64,000 nucleotides of DNA, taken from positions 21,489,280 through 21,553,279 of the forward strand of contig CM057152.1 in NCBI GenBank assembly GCA_029962745.1. The letters are read 5' to 3'. Source of the stretch: Echinometra lucunter. Taxonomy: Eukaryota > Echinodermata > Echinoidea > Camarodonta > Echinometridae. A program made the position numbers and the translations under genes. Under the pieces are notes generated by a model. It saw nothing but the letters and a program-made list of their open reading frames with translations, was not told the origin of the DNA and made no database searches. Shown here piece after piece: positions 46,258 through 58,629 of the stretch (position 1 is its first letter; every line of letters starts with the position of its first letter).

Positions 46258-46497
46258 ACGCCAACTGACTGGATGGAAGTAGGCCGGAATCCAGCCGGAA
46301 AGCCAATTTGAGGAGTGGTGCAGAATATGTGATTTCAGGGATATAATCCACAAAATAATATTTTAAAAACCCAAAAAGAACAAATAAAAAAATTTTGACC
46401 GTTGACCATTACAATGCACATTTTTTCATAAATAATGACATCATTTTTAAAATTTTTGAAGCACTATTTTCATTCTAGACCGCAATTAGGTAGGGAT

Positions 46498-49400
46498 TGA
46501 GGGGGGATGTTTGAATCGGTCCACAAGGGCTCACAGGAAATACCCACGAAAGCAACTATGTGGATGTTGTAGAGGAGGGTCTAATCCATCGAAAAAATTA
46601 TATTTCATTAAAAGTTATTTGCCTACGGCCACAGCGGACCACTTTTCCCGGAGGATGTCATCCTATATATTTAACGTGTTATATATAGGGGACTAGGCAG
46701 GGGGGGGGGGGGGTGTTTGAATCGGTCCGCTGCGGCTCACAGGAAATACCCACGAAAGCGACTATGTGGATGTTGTAGAGGAGGGTCTAATCCATCGAAA
46801 AAAATATATTTCATTAAAAGTTATTTGCCTACGGCCAAAGCGGACCACTTTTCCCAGAGGAAGTCATCCCATATACTCCACGTGTAATATATATGGGACT
46901 AAGGTAAAGGGGGGGGGGGTGTTTCAATCGGTCCGCTGCGGCTCACAGGAAATACCCACGAAAGCAACTATGTGGATGTTGTAGAGGAATGTCTAATCCA
47001 TCGAAAAAATTATATTTCATTAAAAGTTATTTGCCTACGGCCACAGCGGACCACTTTTCCCGGAGGATGTCATCCTATATATTTAACGTCTTATATATAG
47101 GGGACTAGGCAGGGGGGGGGGGGGTGTTTCAATCGGTCCGCTGCGGCTCACAGGAAATACCCACGAAAGCGACTATGTGGATGATGTAGAGGAGGGTCTA
47201 ATCCATCGAAAAAATTATATTTCATTAAAAGTTATTTGCCTACGGCCATAGCGGACCACTTTTCCCAGAAGAATTCATCCCATATACTCCACGTGTAATA
47301 TATACGGGACTAAGGTAAAGGGGGGGGGGGGGTGTTTGAATCGGTCCGCTGCGGCTCACAGGAAATACCCACGAAAGCGACTATGTGGATGTTGTAGAGG
47401 TGGGTCTAATCTATCGAAAAAATTATATTTCATTAAAAGTTATTTGCCTGCGGCCACAGCGGACCACTTTTCCCGGAGGATGTCATCCTATATATTTAAC
47501 GTGTTATATATAGGGGACTAGGCAGGGGGGGGATGTTTGAATCGGTCCGCTGCGGCTCACAGGAAATACCCACGAAAGCGACTATGTGGATATTGTAGAG
47601 GAGGGTCTAATTCATCGAAAAATTATATTTCATTAATAGTTATTTGCCTACGGCCATAGCGGACCACTTTTCCCAGAGGAAGTCATCCCATATACTCCAC
47701 GTGTAATATATATGGGACTAAGGTAAAGGGGGTGGGGGGGGGGGGGGTGTTTGCTGTTTGAATCGGTCCGCTGCGGCTCACATGAAATAACCACGAAAGG
47801 GACTATGTGGATGTTGTAGAGGAGGGTCTAATCCATCGAAAAAATTATATTTCATTAAAAGTTATTTGCCTACGGCCATAGCGGACCACTTTTCCCAGAA
47901 GAATTCATCCCATATACTCCACGTGTAATATATACGGGACTAAGGTAAAGGGGGGGGGGGTGTTTGAATCGGTCCGCTGCGGCTCACAGGAAATACCCAC
48001 GAATGCGACTATGTGGATGTTGTAGAGGTGGGTCTAATCTATCGAAAAAATTATATTTCATTAAAAGTTATTTGCCTGCGGCCACAGCGGACCACTTTTC
48101 CCGGAGGATGTCATCCTATATATTTAACGTGTTATATATAGGGGACAAGGCAGGGGGGGGGGGGTGTTTGAATCGGTCCACTGCGGCTCACAGGAAATAC
48201 CCACGAAAGCGACTATGTGGATGTTGTAGAGGAGGGTCTAATTCATCGAAAAAATTATATTTCATTAAAAGTTATTTGCCTACGGCCATAGCGGACCACT
48301 TTTCCCAGAGGAAGTCATCCCATATACTCCACGTGTAATATATATGGGACTAAGGTAAAGGGGGGGGGGGTGTTTGAATCGGTCCGCTGCGGCTCACAGG
48401 AAATACCCACGAAAGCGACTATGTGGATGTTGTAGAGAAGGGTCTAATCCATCGAAAAAATTATATTTCATTAAAAGTTATTTGCCTACGGCCATAGCGG
48501 ACCACTTTTCCCAGAGGAAGTCATCCCATATACTCCACGTGTAATATATATGGGACTAAGGTAAAGGGGGGGGGGTGTTTGAATCGGTCCGCTGCGGCTC
48601 ACAGGAAATACCCACGAAAGCGACTATGTGGATGTTGTAGAGGAGGGTCTAACCCATCGAAAAATATATATTTCATTAAAAGTTATTTGCCTACGCCACA
48701 GCGGACCACTTTTCCCGGAGGATGTCATCCTATATATTTAACGTGTTATATATAGGGGACTAAGCAGGGGGGGGGGGGTGTTTGAATCGGTCCGCTGCGG
48801 CTCACAGGAAATACCCACGAAAGCGACTATGTGGATGTTGTAGAGGAGGGTCTAATTCATCGAAAAAATTATATTTCATTAATAGTTATTTGCCTACGGC
48901 CATAGCGGACCACTTTTCCCAGAGGAAGTCATCCCATATACTCCACGTGTAATATATATGGGACTAAGGTAAAGGGGGGGGGGGGGTGTTTGCTGTTTGA
49001 ATCGGTCCGCTGCGGCTCACATGAAATAACCATGAAAGGGACTATGTGGATGTTGTAGGGGAGGGTCTAATCCATCGAAAAAATTATATTTCATTAAAAG
49101 TTATTTGCCTTCGGCCATAGCGGACCACTTTTCCCAGAAGAATTCATCCCATATACTCCACGTGTAATATATACGGGACTAAGGTAAAGGGGGGGGGTGT
49201 TTGAATCGGTCCGCTGCGGCTCACAGGAAATACCCACGAAAGCGACTATGTGGATGTTGTAGAGAAGGGTCTAATCCATCGAAAAAATTATATTTCATTA
49301 AAAGTTATTTGCCTACGGCCATAGCGGACCACTTTTCCCAGAGGATGTCATCCTATATATTTAACGTGTTATAATTATATAGGGGACAAGGCAGGGGGGG

Positions 49401-51666
49401 GGGTGTTTGAATCGGTCCACTGCGGCTCACAGGAAATACCCACGAAAGCGACTATGTGGATGTTGTAGAGGTGGGTCTAATCTATCGAAAAAATTATATT
49501 TCATTAAAAGTTATTTGCCTGCGGCCACAGCGGACCACTTTTCCCGGAGGATGTCATCCTATATATTTAACGTGTTATATATAGGGGACAAGGCAGGGGG
49601 GGGGGGGGNNNNNNNNNNNNNNNNNNNNNNNNNNNNNNNNNNNNNNNNNNNNNNNNNNNNNNNNNNNNNNNNNNNNNNNNNNNNNNNNNNNNNNNNNNNN
49701 NNNNNNNNNNNNNNNNNNNNNNNNNNNNNNNNNNNNNNNNNNNNNNNNNNNNNNNNNNNNNNNNNNNNNNNNNNNNNNNNNNNNNNNNNNNNNNNNNNNN
49801 NNNNNNNNNNNNNNNNNNNNNNNNNNNNNNNNNNNNNNNNNNNNNNNNNNNNNNNNNNNNNNNNNNNNNNNNNNNNNNNNNNNNNNNNNNNNNNNNNNNN
49901 NNNNNNNNNNNNNNNNNNNNNNNNNNNNNNNNNNNNNNNNNNNNNNNNNNNNNNNNNNNNNNNNNNNNNNNNNNNNNNNNNNNNNNNNNNNNNNNNNNNN
50001 NNNNNNNNNNNNNNNNNNNNNNNNNNNNNNNNNNNNNNNNNNNNNNNNNNNNNNNNNNNNNNNNNNNNNNNNNNNNNNNNNNNNNNNNNNNNNNNNNNNN
50101 NNNNNNNNGTCCACTGCGGCTCACAGGAAATACCCACGAAAGCGACTATGTGGATGTTGTAGAGGAGGGTCTAATCCATCGAAAAAATTATATTTCATTA
50201 AAAGTTATTTGCCTACGGCCACAGCGGACCACTTTTCCCAGAGGAAGTCATCCCATATACTCCACGTGTAAATATATGGGACTAAGGTAAAGGGGGGGGG
50301 GGGGTGTTTGAATCGGTCCGCTGCGGCTCACAGGAAATACCCACGAAAGCGACTATGTGGATGTTGTAGAGGAGGGTCTAATCCATCGAAAAAATTATAT
50401 TTCATCAAAAGTTATTTGCCTACGGCCACAGCGGACCACTTTTCCCAGAGGAAGTCATCCCATATACTCCACGTGTAATATATATGGGACTAAGGTAAAG
50501 GGGGGGGGGGGGGGTGTTTGACCCCGTCCGCTGCGGCTCACAGGAAATACCCACGAAAGCGACTATGTGGATGTTGTAGAGGAGGGTCTAATTCATCGAA
50601 AAAAATATATTTCATTAAAAGTTATTTGCCTACGGCCATAGCGGACCACTTTTCCCAGAGGAAGTCATCCCATATACTCCACGTGTAATATATATGGGAC
50701 TAAGGTAAAGGGGGGGGGGGTGTTTTGAATCGGTCCGCTGCGGCTCACAGGAAATACCCACGAAAGCGACTATGTGGATGTTGTAGAGGAGGGTCTAATC
50801 ATCGAAAAAATTATATTTCATTAAAAGTTATTTGCCTACGGCCATAGCGGACCACTTTTCCCAGAGGAAGTCATCCCATATACTCCACGTGTAATATATA
50901 TGGGACTAAGGTAAAGGGGGGGGGGGGGGGGTTTGACCCCGTCCGCTGCGGCTCACAGGAAATACCCACGAAAGCGACTATGTGGATGTTGTAGAGGAGG
51001 GTCTAATTCATCGAAAAAATTTATTTCATCAAAAGTTATTTGCCTACGGCCACAGCGGACCACTTTTCCCAGAGGAAGTCATCCCATATACTCCACGTGT
51101 AATATATATGGGACTAAGGTAAAGGGGGGGGGGTGTTTGACCCCGTCCGCTGCGGCTCACAGGAAATACCCACGAAAGCGACTATGTGGATGTTGTAGAG
51201 GAGGGTCTAATTCATCGAAAAAATTATATTTCATTAAAAGTTATTTGCCTACGGCCATAGCGGACCACTTTTCCCAGAGGAAGTCATCCCATATACTCCA
51301 CGTGTAATATATATGGGACTAAGGTAAAGGGGGGGGGGGTGTTTGACCCCGTCCGCTGCGGCTCACAGGAAATACCCACGAAAGCGACTATGTGGATGTT
51401 GTAGAGGAGGGTCTAATTCATCGAAAAAATTATATTTCATCAAAAGTTATTTGCCTACGGCCACAGCGGACCACTTTTCCCAGAGGAAGTCATCCCATAT
51501 ACTCCACGTGTAATATATATGGGACTAAGGTAAAGGGGGGGGGGGTGTTTGACCCCGTCCGCTGCGGCTCACAGGAAATACCCACGAAAGCGACTATGTG
51601 GATGTTGTAGAGGAGGGTCTAATTCATCGAAAAAATTATATTTCATCAAAAGTTATTTGCCTACGG
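46498..51666 (+). repeat. Satellite array, about 206-bp monomers with higher-order pattern
   Basis: About 23 visible monomers plus the gap, each with a G-run of 8-18 bases, tgtttgaatcggtccgctg, ggctcacaggaaataccca, atgtggatgttgtagagg, a cgaaaaaattatatttcatt core and gcggaccacttttccc. Two 3' variants occur. Type A has ggaggatgtcatcctatat and aacgtgttatatatagggg. Type B has gaggaagtcatcccatata and ctccacgtgtaatat. Types alternate before the gap; after it only type B is seen, many with a gaccccgtccgc substitution. The block from about 47475 to 48715 recurs about 1.24 kb later (six monomers). Repeated 61-codon frames inside are a periodicity effect. Confidence 0.95.
49609..50108. other. Assembly gap (500 N) within the satellite
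   Basis: Placeholder-sized gap in the middle of the array, so the true monomer number is unknown. Confidence 0.99.
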
Positions 51667-51676
51667 CCGTGGTTCT

Positions 51677-51868
51677 AGGACAACTCCCCCGGGAGGACAA
51701 CTCCCCCGATACGATTCCCACCTGACAACTCCCCCTGGAGCACAGCTCCCCTGGAGGACAGCTCCCCCGAGGCCAACTCTCCCCGGAGAACACTTTTCTC
51801 GGATGACAACTCCCTAAGGACAGCTCCCCCAGTCCCCGGGGGAGTTGTCCTCCCGGGGGAGTTGTCCT
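51677..51868. repeat. Self-complementary minisatellite with 31-bp inverted ends
   Basis: 51677-51707 and 51838-51868 are exact reverse complements, each made of two copies of AGGACAACTCCCCCGGG-type units. Between them lie 8-10 degenerate units of the same 15-18 bp motif. It interrupts the last satellite monomer at about 51667. A decayed relative lies at about 53386-53505. Confidence 0.85.
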
Positions 51869-52229
51869 GATACGACATGGGACAAAGGAAGGTGGGCAGT
51901 TTGAATCGTTCTTGCCGTAGCGTAGGCATAACTTTGAATGAAATATTTTTTCGTTGGATAACACCCTGTTCTTAAACTTTCACTTAGTCTTTTCTTTAGG
52001 CATTTCTTGTGAACGCTAGCTTACCGACTCAAACTTTCCCCTGCTCTCTAATATGAGATAACCGTCTGAGGAAAAACTAGTCCGCTATGGCCCTAGGGAA
52101 TAAATTTTAATGGAATATTCATTTTTCGATGGATTATAGTTCCTGCTCATCAATTTCCACAGCTAGTCATTTCTTTAGATACCTCCTGTGAACGCTATCG
52201 GACCGCGATTTAACTGCCCCCCCCCCCTT

Positions 52230-53800
52230 TGGGTTCCGCCCACTTGACCGGAGGATCGCGAGACCGAAAATGAAAAAGAGCCCACGAGACCGAGGGCTCG
52301 CGAGACCGAAGGCCCGCGAGGCTGACTTTCTCATATCGCATCACAAATAATGCGTTATCGGTATATAAAATAATTATGTCTCCCTTAGCGTGTTTAGTCC
52401 CATTTCCAGATTTCCCACACCTTCACTGAAAAATTTCCGCTGCCCTTTAATGCTTTAATACTAACGTGGACTGAAATACCATGGACTCTTATTCCGTATT
52501 CATTTTCTAAAAAACCTCGCCGCATAAATTATGATTGCAGTCAATTGGATTTTGAAGTTAGAAGTTGATAAAGTTGCTATTAATAATATAGGGCCTACTT
52601 TTGACCCATCACTCTCTTCATTAAAAACAAAAACAAACTTAAACTGGAATACCCACAGCTCTTTTATTCCGTATTAATTTTCTAAAATGGCTTTTAATAC
52701 CTCTCCTTGATTAAGACTTGAAAGAGGAAATAATTTTTGAGAGTCAAACTTCCTATTTAAAACCTATAACTTGGTATACAATAGGGTATTGCGGTGAAAG
52801 GGTGTCTGTGACGTCAACTTCCGTGAAATTTCTTGTATGAGAGGGAGCGTATAACTTATGGCGCACTCATACTCCCTTAACATGGTTTACAACACGGCAA
52901 ACCATTGAATATATTACAAATTCTACTAATTATTTGCTACACAGTTTTTTTAAATTTCCAAAATATAAGGGGAGCATGCATCCCAACCCCCCCCCCCCTA
53001 TTGTAATAGTGTGCGCCTAAATGCTTTTTGATTTTGGCGAATATCCATCTATACTTTTTTTAAACAGATTTGTACAATTCAGCTGATGTTGCGAGATGAC
53101 TGGGTTTTATTTTTCCAAGTCTAATAAGTTAATACTCAGGCAGAAGCTGAAATATATCTAAGGAAATTGATTAAAGAAATGAGGAATCAATGAATGCATA
53201 GATGAATGAATGAATGAACGAACGAACGAACGAATGAATGAATGAATGAATGAATGAATGAATGAATGAATGAATAAATGAGCAAATAAATAATTGACTA
53301 AATAATGCACCAACTACTTTATTCATTGACAAACTTGATAATGATAATCATTGACTTAAATAAATTTTTCTCTGGAAAAGTTGGTGCCTTCAGGGAGAGC
53401 CGTTCTTCTGAGAGTTGTCCTCAGGGGAAACCGTCCTCCAGGGTAATGTCAGATATAGGCCCTGTGGAGTCGTCCGGGGCGTGTTGTCCTCCAAAAGAGT
53501 AGTCCTACCACCTCACTTGCACCCCTCACAAGTACCTCTTTGAAAGATATTAAAAACCCTCGCTATAATATAGCGAAAAGCTAAAATGAAAAATTAACCG
53601 ATTCTGAAATGGGTATGACATGCTGTAATCTCAGTTATCATGATATCATTGGTGTAAAAAAGTGTCGGCCAAGCAATTATTGGTAGCATTAATTTGTCGG
53701 CTTTGCAGATGTCGGCGGAGGATTATGTCGTCCGAGTGAATGCCATGTAAAATTATCTGCCTCGCAGGCCTTCGGTGAAGTGGCCATGGACCCCCCCCCC
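52230..53800. mobile_element. Possible inverted-end element (CCCACTTGACCG type)
   Basis: The left end region, cccacttgaccggaggatcgcgagaccg (about 52240-52270), is matched in inverted form by gcaggccttcggtgaagtggcc (about 53766-53787). The same CACTTGACCGAAGGCCCGCGAGACCGA tract bounds the fold-back at 32733-33911. The interior is AT-rich with no gene, and no target duplication could be confirmed. Confidence 0.4.
53197..53292 (+). repeat. (GAAT)n/(GAAC)n microsatellite
   Basis: Tetranucleotide run, mainly gaatgaat with an internal gaacgaac block. Confidence 0.95.
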
Positions 53801-55558
53801 CCTTCAGTCCCAAGGTACACGTGGTATATAATTATGAGACGACAGTCTGAGGGAAAAGTAGTCTACTATATAGCCATAGGCAAATAACTTTTAACGAAAT
53901 GTTATTTTTTCGATTGTTTAGACACTGTTCTTCAACTTCCACATAGTTGTTTCTTTAGGCATTTCCTGTTAACTCTCGTGGACCTATTCAAGCTGCCCCC
54001 TCTTCTTCCTTAGTCCCTTATATATTACATGTGGAATATAATATGAGATGACAGTCTGAGGGAAAAGCTTAAATGAAAAATTAACCGATTCTGAAATAGG
54101 TTTGGCTGTAGGCACATAACTTTAAATAAAATATTATTTGTCGATAGATTAAACCCTGCTCTTCAACTTTCACATTCTTTAGGTATTTCCTGTGAACGCT
54201 AGCGGACCTAGTCAAACTCTCCCCTGCCCTCTCCTGTAAACCTGTAAACTTTATTTCCTGTAAACTCTCGTGGACCTATTCAAACCGCCCCCACCTTCCT
54301 TTGTCTTATTATTACTCGTGGAATGCATATGATATGACCCCGGGGGGGGGGGGGGGGTATGTCTCATTGATGCCTGTACATCATCCACGTAAACAAAAAC
54401 GTCTATTAGAAAAAGGGTCGTTTTGCAGCACAGGGCGGGGAACCCGGGGATCCAGTTTAGGGTATCAAAAACAGGTAAAATCAGAAAAAAAGGGTATCAA
54501 AATCAGGAAAATCCGGGAAAATGTTACATTATTAGGAGATAATGATACAATCCTTGATTAAAATCCCCGTTAAAATACAGTAATTTTCAAATTTCGCATG
54601 TTTTTTTTTGCGACAGATGAGAGAAGAATTGTGCCTTTCATATTGCATGGTTTTTTTTTATTTACATGCATCCGTGGACTTCCCTCAAACATCGTATTAT
54701 GAAAGGCATCCCCGACACAATTTTGCCTCATCTCTCTCCCAAAACTTGAAAATGACTGTATTTTAAGGCAATGGGCATAGAATCAAAATTACTTCACCAA
54801 ATTTCAGTGATAGCGTATCATTCTTCTCGGTAGAGGATGCTGTACCCAATGATGTAGAAAATATCCCTTTCGAAGGTGAAGTACAGAAAATCCGCCGTTC
54901 CCGCTTTTTCTGGGACTGGCCCCGGTATAGTCTTTTTCTGGAGAATTTTTTGTGAACGCCAGCGGACCGATTCAAACTGTCCCTGCCCCTCCTCCACTCT
55001 TATTTCCCTATGTATAATGCATAAGGAATATAACATTGTGGGCCGGGGATAGTCTGCAAGAAGACTGCTTGTCTGTTGTGGTCCAAAGGCACGTTAATAA
55101 TGAAATATTTTTTCGATGGATAAAAATTTACTCTGTTCTTCCAGTCTCTTCTCGGAGATTTTTTGTGAATGCCAGCGACCGATTCAAACTGCCCCCTTGC
55201 TTATTTCCCTATATAATTATTATGGAATATATAATCTCGATGTATTCTGTTTGATAGTGCAATGTCTTCGTTTTGATTATCTAAATAAATTATGTTTGAA
55301 GAAGTGTCCGCGAGATCCCAAAATATTTTCTGTATGAAATAGTATGAATTCTGCAAAAATTGTCAATTTTATAAAAAATCAAATTAAAAAAAGGTTCACC
55401 TTGTTATGATGCGCTCTGTATTACTTTTGTGTGGGGGTCGAAGCTTTTGGCTGAAGCTTTCCCCGTTTGGCATCCTTAGTTCTGTTTGATTTCGATGGAA
55501 ATTTGTGATGATGTAAAACAGGGGAATAAAAAGGTTCGCCTAGATTTAGGGTCGATCC

Positions 55559-58500
55559 CAGTGGCGTAACACGCTGGGGGGCACGGGGCAGAGTGCCCCC
55601 CTTGAAGGATTTTTAGCAGGAAATCCACCAAAACACAGGGAAAAATGAAAGTGACGGAAAGGAAGAAAAAGGAAGGGTGAAAGGGAAAAGAGAAAGGGAA
55701 AGAAGAAGAAGAAAGGAAAAGAAAGAAGAAGAAAGGAAAGAAAGAAGGAGAAAGGGAAAGAAAGAAGGAGAAAGGGAAGAAAAAGGAGAAAGGGGAGAAA
55801 GAAAGAAGAGAGAGAGAGAGGGAAAGAGGAAAAGGGGAAAAAGAAGGGAACAAATTAAAATTAAGTACCAAAACCCCGGAGTTTCCGGGGGCTCCACTCC
55901 CTGGACCCCCCGCAGTGGCTTTCCCTGTAGACCCCCATCAGGGGCCCTAAGCCAGAACCCTGGGCCCCACCCTCTAAGGGCTTCGCAACAAGCAACTCGC
56001 GGTGCGGGCTCACCTCCGTATATTCTATTTCTAGACTTAGTTACCGGGAAATTTTCGGCTCTCCCCCCCCCCCCCCCCCCGATAACAGGCAGAGAATGTA
56101 AGAGACCGGAAACAGACAACGAACAATTTCAAGAAACGTTAGAGCTTCCGCGCTTCTCGCGGGAGGAGAAAATCACCATCCCTGCAACCCTCCCCCTACA
56201 TGCCTAGGGAGCGCGCTTTGCACTATCGTCCTCCTAAAATGAAATCTTAGCTACACCACCTCTGATTCTAGACTAATTGCCGGGAAATTTTTGGCTATGC
56301 GTATGCCCCCCCCCCCCTCCCTATAACAGGCAAATTGCGTAAGAAGAGCGGGAACTGACAGCGAAAAAACGTCGGAGCTTCGCGCTTTGCGCGGGAGGGG
56401 AGGGGGGGGGGGAAACTCCCCCTCCCTGCACCCTCCCCCCTAGGGAGCACTACCGTATTCCTAAAATGAAATCCTAGTTACGCCGTAGAAGAAATACCGA
56501 ACAATAACAATTCAAAGAAACATCGAGGAGAAATCCCCTCCCTGCACCCTCCCCTATAGGGAGCACTAGATTGGGGTAAATTCCGGGGGTGGGGGGATCT
56601 ATCACCCCCACTTGGGGGAGAAGGTGGATGGTGTGTACAAATCCCCCCCCCCCCCCCCCCAATGCAGACCACACTTTCTCCAGGAAGACAATATTCTCAA
56701 TTAATCAGTTAGTAAAATTCTGAATATCTATCATAAACAACCATCATATTTTAGAATTTCTATTTGAAAATGCTATTGAAAACAAAAAAAGTGGTTATTT
56801 TAGCTCACTCGCTTCTCTCGCTCATCAAAAATCTTAGGATTTCCATCCGAAAATGCGATCAAAATCGAGAAAGAAGTGGGTATTTTTGGCTCGCTCAGCC
56901 TTTGCTCTTCCATCAGATTTTAGAATTTTTATTCGAAAATGCGAGTCAAAACCGAGGGAAAAGTGGTATTTTCTGCTCGCTCGCTTCGCTCACTCGCAAA
57001 TAGATATCAAAATGTGTGTGAGAGGGGAAATAAATCATTTAAAAAGTGTTCATCCCCCCACTCCTCAAATTGGATTTACGCCGGTGGAGCACTACCGTCC
57101 TCCTAAATGCATAGACATAAACTAGTTACCGGGAAATTTTGGGCTCTGCCCCCCCCCCCCCCCGATAACAGGTACCTGTTACGCCCCTGGGACTCGATCC
57201 TCTACAATTTTTTTCATTATATTGGTTAACATTTTAAAAAATGAATGAGGAATATTCCAGCATTGTAAGCAGGCAGGGGCGTAACAGGTACCTGATATCG
57301 GGGGGGGGGGGGGGGGGAACCAAAATTTCCGGTAACTAGTCTATGTCTAGAATCTGTGGCGTAGCTAGGACTTGCAATTTAGGAGGACGGTAGTGCTCCA
57401 CCGACCGCGTAAATCCAATTTGAGGAGTTGGGGATGAAAAAAACTTGTTTAACAATTTTTTTCCCTGTCACACACATTTTCATATCTATTTTGCGAGCGA
57501 GCGAAGGCGAGTGAGCAAAAATAACCACTTTTCTCTCGCTTTTCATCGCCTTTTCGGATGGAAATCCTAACATTTTGATGAGCGAGCGAAGCGAGTGAGC
57601 CAAAAATAACCACTTTTTTGTTTTCAATAGCATTTTGAAATAAATATTCTAAAATATAATGGTTGTTTATGATAGATATTCTGAATTTTTACTTACTGAT
57701 TAATTGAAATATATTTTCTTCCTTAAAAAGTGTGTCTGCATGGGGGGGGGGGGGGAGAAATTTGTACACACCATCCCCCTCTCCCCAAGTGGGGGTGATA
57801 GATCCCCCTAACCCCTGGAATTTACGAATTAGTGCTCCCTAGAGGGAGGGTGCTCCCTACTCCCGCGCGAAGCGCGGAAGCTCCGACGTTTCTTTGAATT
57901 ATTAGTTGTCGGTGATAAAGTCTATCTTCAGCGGCGTAACTAGGATTTCATTTTAGGGGGACGGTAGTGCTCCCTAGGGGGGGGGGGGGTGCAGGGAGGG
58001 GGGGGGAGTTTCCCTCTCCCGCGCAAAGCGCGGAAGCTCCGGCGTTTTTGCGCTGTCATTTCCCACTCTTCTTACGCTCTCTGCCTGTATTGGGGGGGGG
58101 GGGGGGGCAGAGCCGAAAATATCCCGGTAACTAAGTCTTGGAATAGAATATGCGGAGGTGAGCCCGCACCGCGAGTTGCTTGTTATGAAGCCCTTAGCGG
58201 GTGGGTCCCAGGGTTCTGGCTTAGGGCCGCTGAAGGGGGTCTACAGTGAAAGCCACTGCGGGGGAGCCCCCGGAAACTCCGGGGTTTTGGTACTAAATTT
58301 TCCCTCATTTCTTTTGTTTCACTATGCTTTCTTCTTTTTTTTTTCTTTCCCTGTTTTCCCTCTCTCTTCTTCTTTCTCCCCTTTCTCCTTTTTTATTTCC
58401 CTTTCTCTTTCTTCCTTTCCCTTTCTCCTTCTTTCTTTCCCTTTCTCCTTCTTCTTTTCCTTTCTTCTTCTTTCTTTCCCTTTCTTCTTCTTCCTTTCCT

Positions 58501-58629
58501 TTTCTCCCTTCCTTTTTCTTTCTTTCCCTTCCTTTCATTTTTCCCGGTGGTTTGGTGGATTTCCCGCTGAAATCCTTCAGGGGGCGCACTCTGCCCCCCT
58601 GCCCCCCCCCCCCGGTGGTTACGCCACTG
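55559..58629. mobile_element. Giant imperfect inverted repeat (about 3.1 kb) with hAT-like ends
   Basis: Starts CAGTGGCGTAAC (55559) and ends GTTACGCCACTG (58618-58629). The order mirrors around about 57.1-57.2 kb. An outer (G)nCAGAGTGCCCCCC block, a purine (left) or pyrimidine (right) tract, a block with cccggagtttccggg and caactcgcggtgcggg, a ttaccgggaaatttt block, poly-C/poly-G, and a gcgagcgaagcgagtgagc block are all present in both halves in opposite orientation. The innermost pair is 57119-57180 with 57278-57345. Open frames in the purine tract are low complexity. The flanking octamers GTCGATCC and GTAGCAGG do not match. Confidence 0.8.

Larger units (their letters stand above)
51869..55230 (-). 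repeat. Decayed satellite-related units in opposite orientation
   Basis: Segments at about 51880-52215, 53820-54010, 54020-54300, 54860-55010 and 55060-55215 contain the reverse complement of monomer phrases in the right order: (a)gtctgagggaaaa, tagtccgctatggcc, aatttttcgatggatta, ttaggcatttcctgtgaacgc and agcggaccgattcaaact, followed by a C-rich tract. They are much more diverged than the array and are dispersed or weakly tandem. Confidence 0.75.

Noticed and set aside
47336..51307. Repeated 61- to 124-codon frames starting MNRSAAAHRKYPRK
   Set aside because: They recur once per satellite monomer and change with G-run length, so they are a by-product of the repeat period and not a gene family.
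46498..51666. CRISPR-like array
   Set aside because: Units are about 206 bp, adjacent and without unique spacers, in an animal genome; it is a satellite.
55613..56207. Frames of 131-176 codons rich in Arg/Lys/Glu or Ser/Phe
   Set aside because: Translations of a purine tract and its complement within an inverted repeat; the same tract occurs inverted at 58305-58662.
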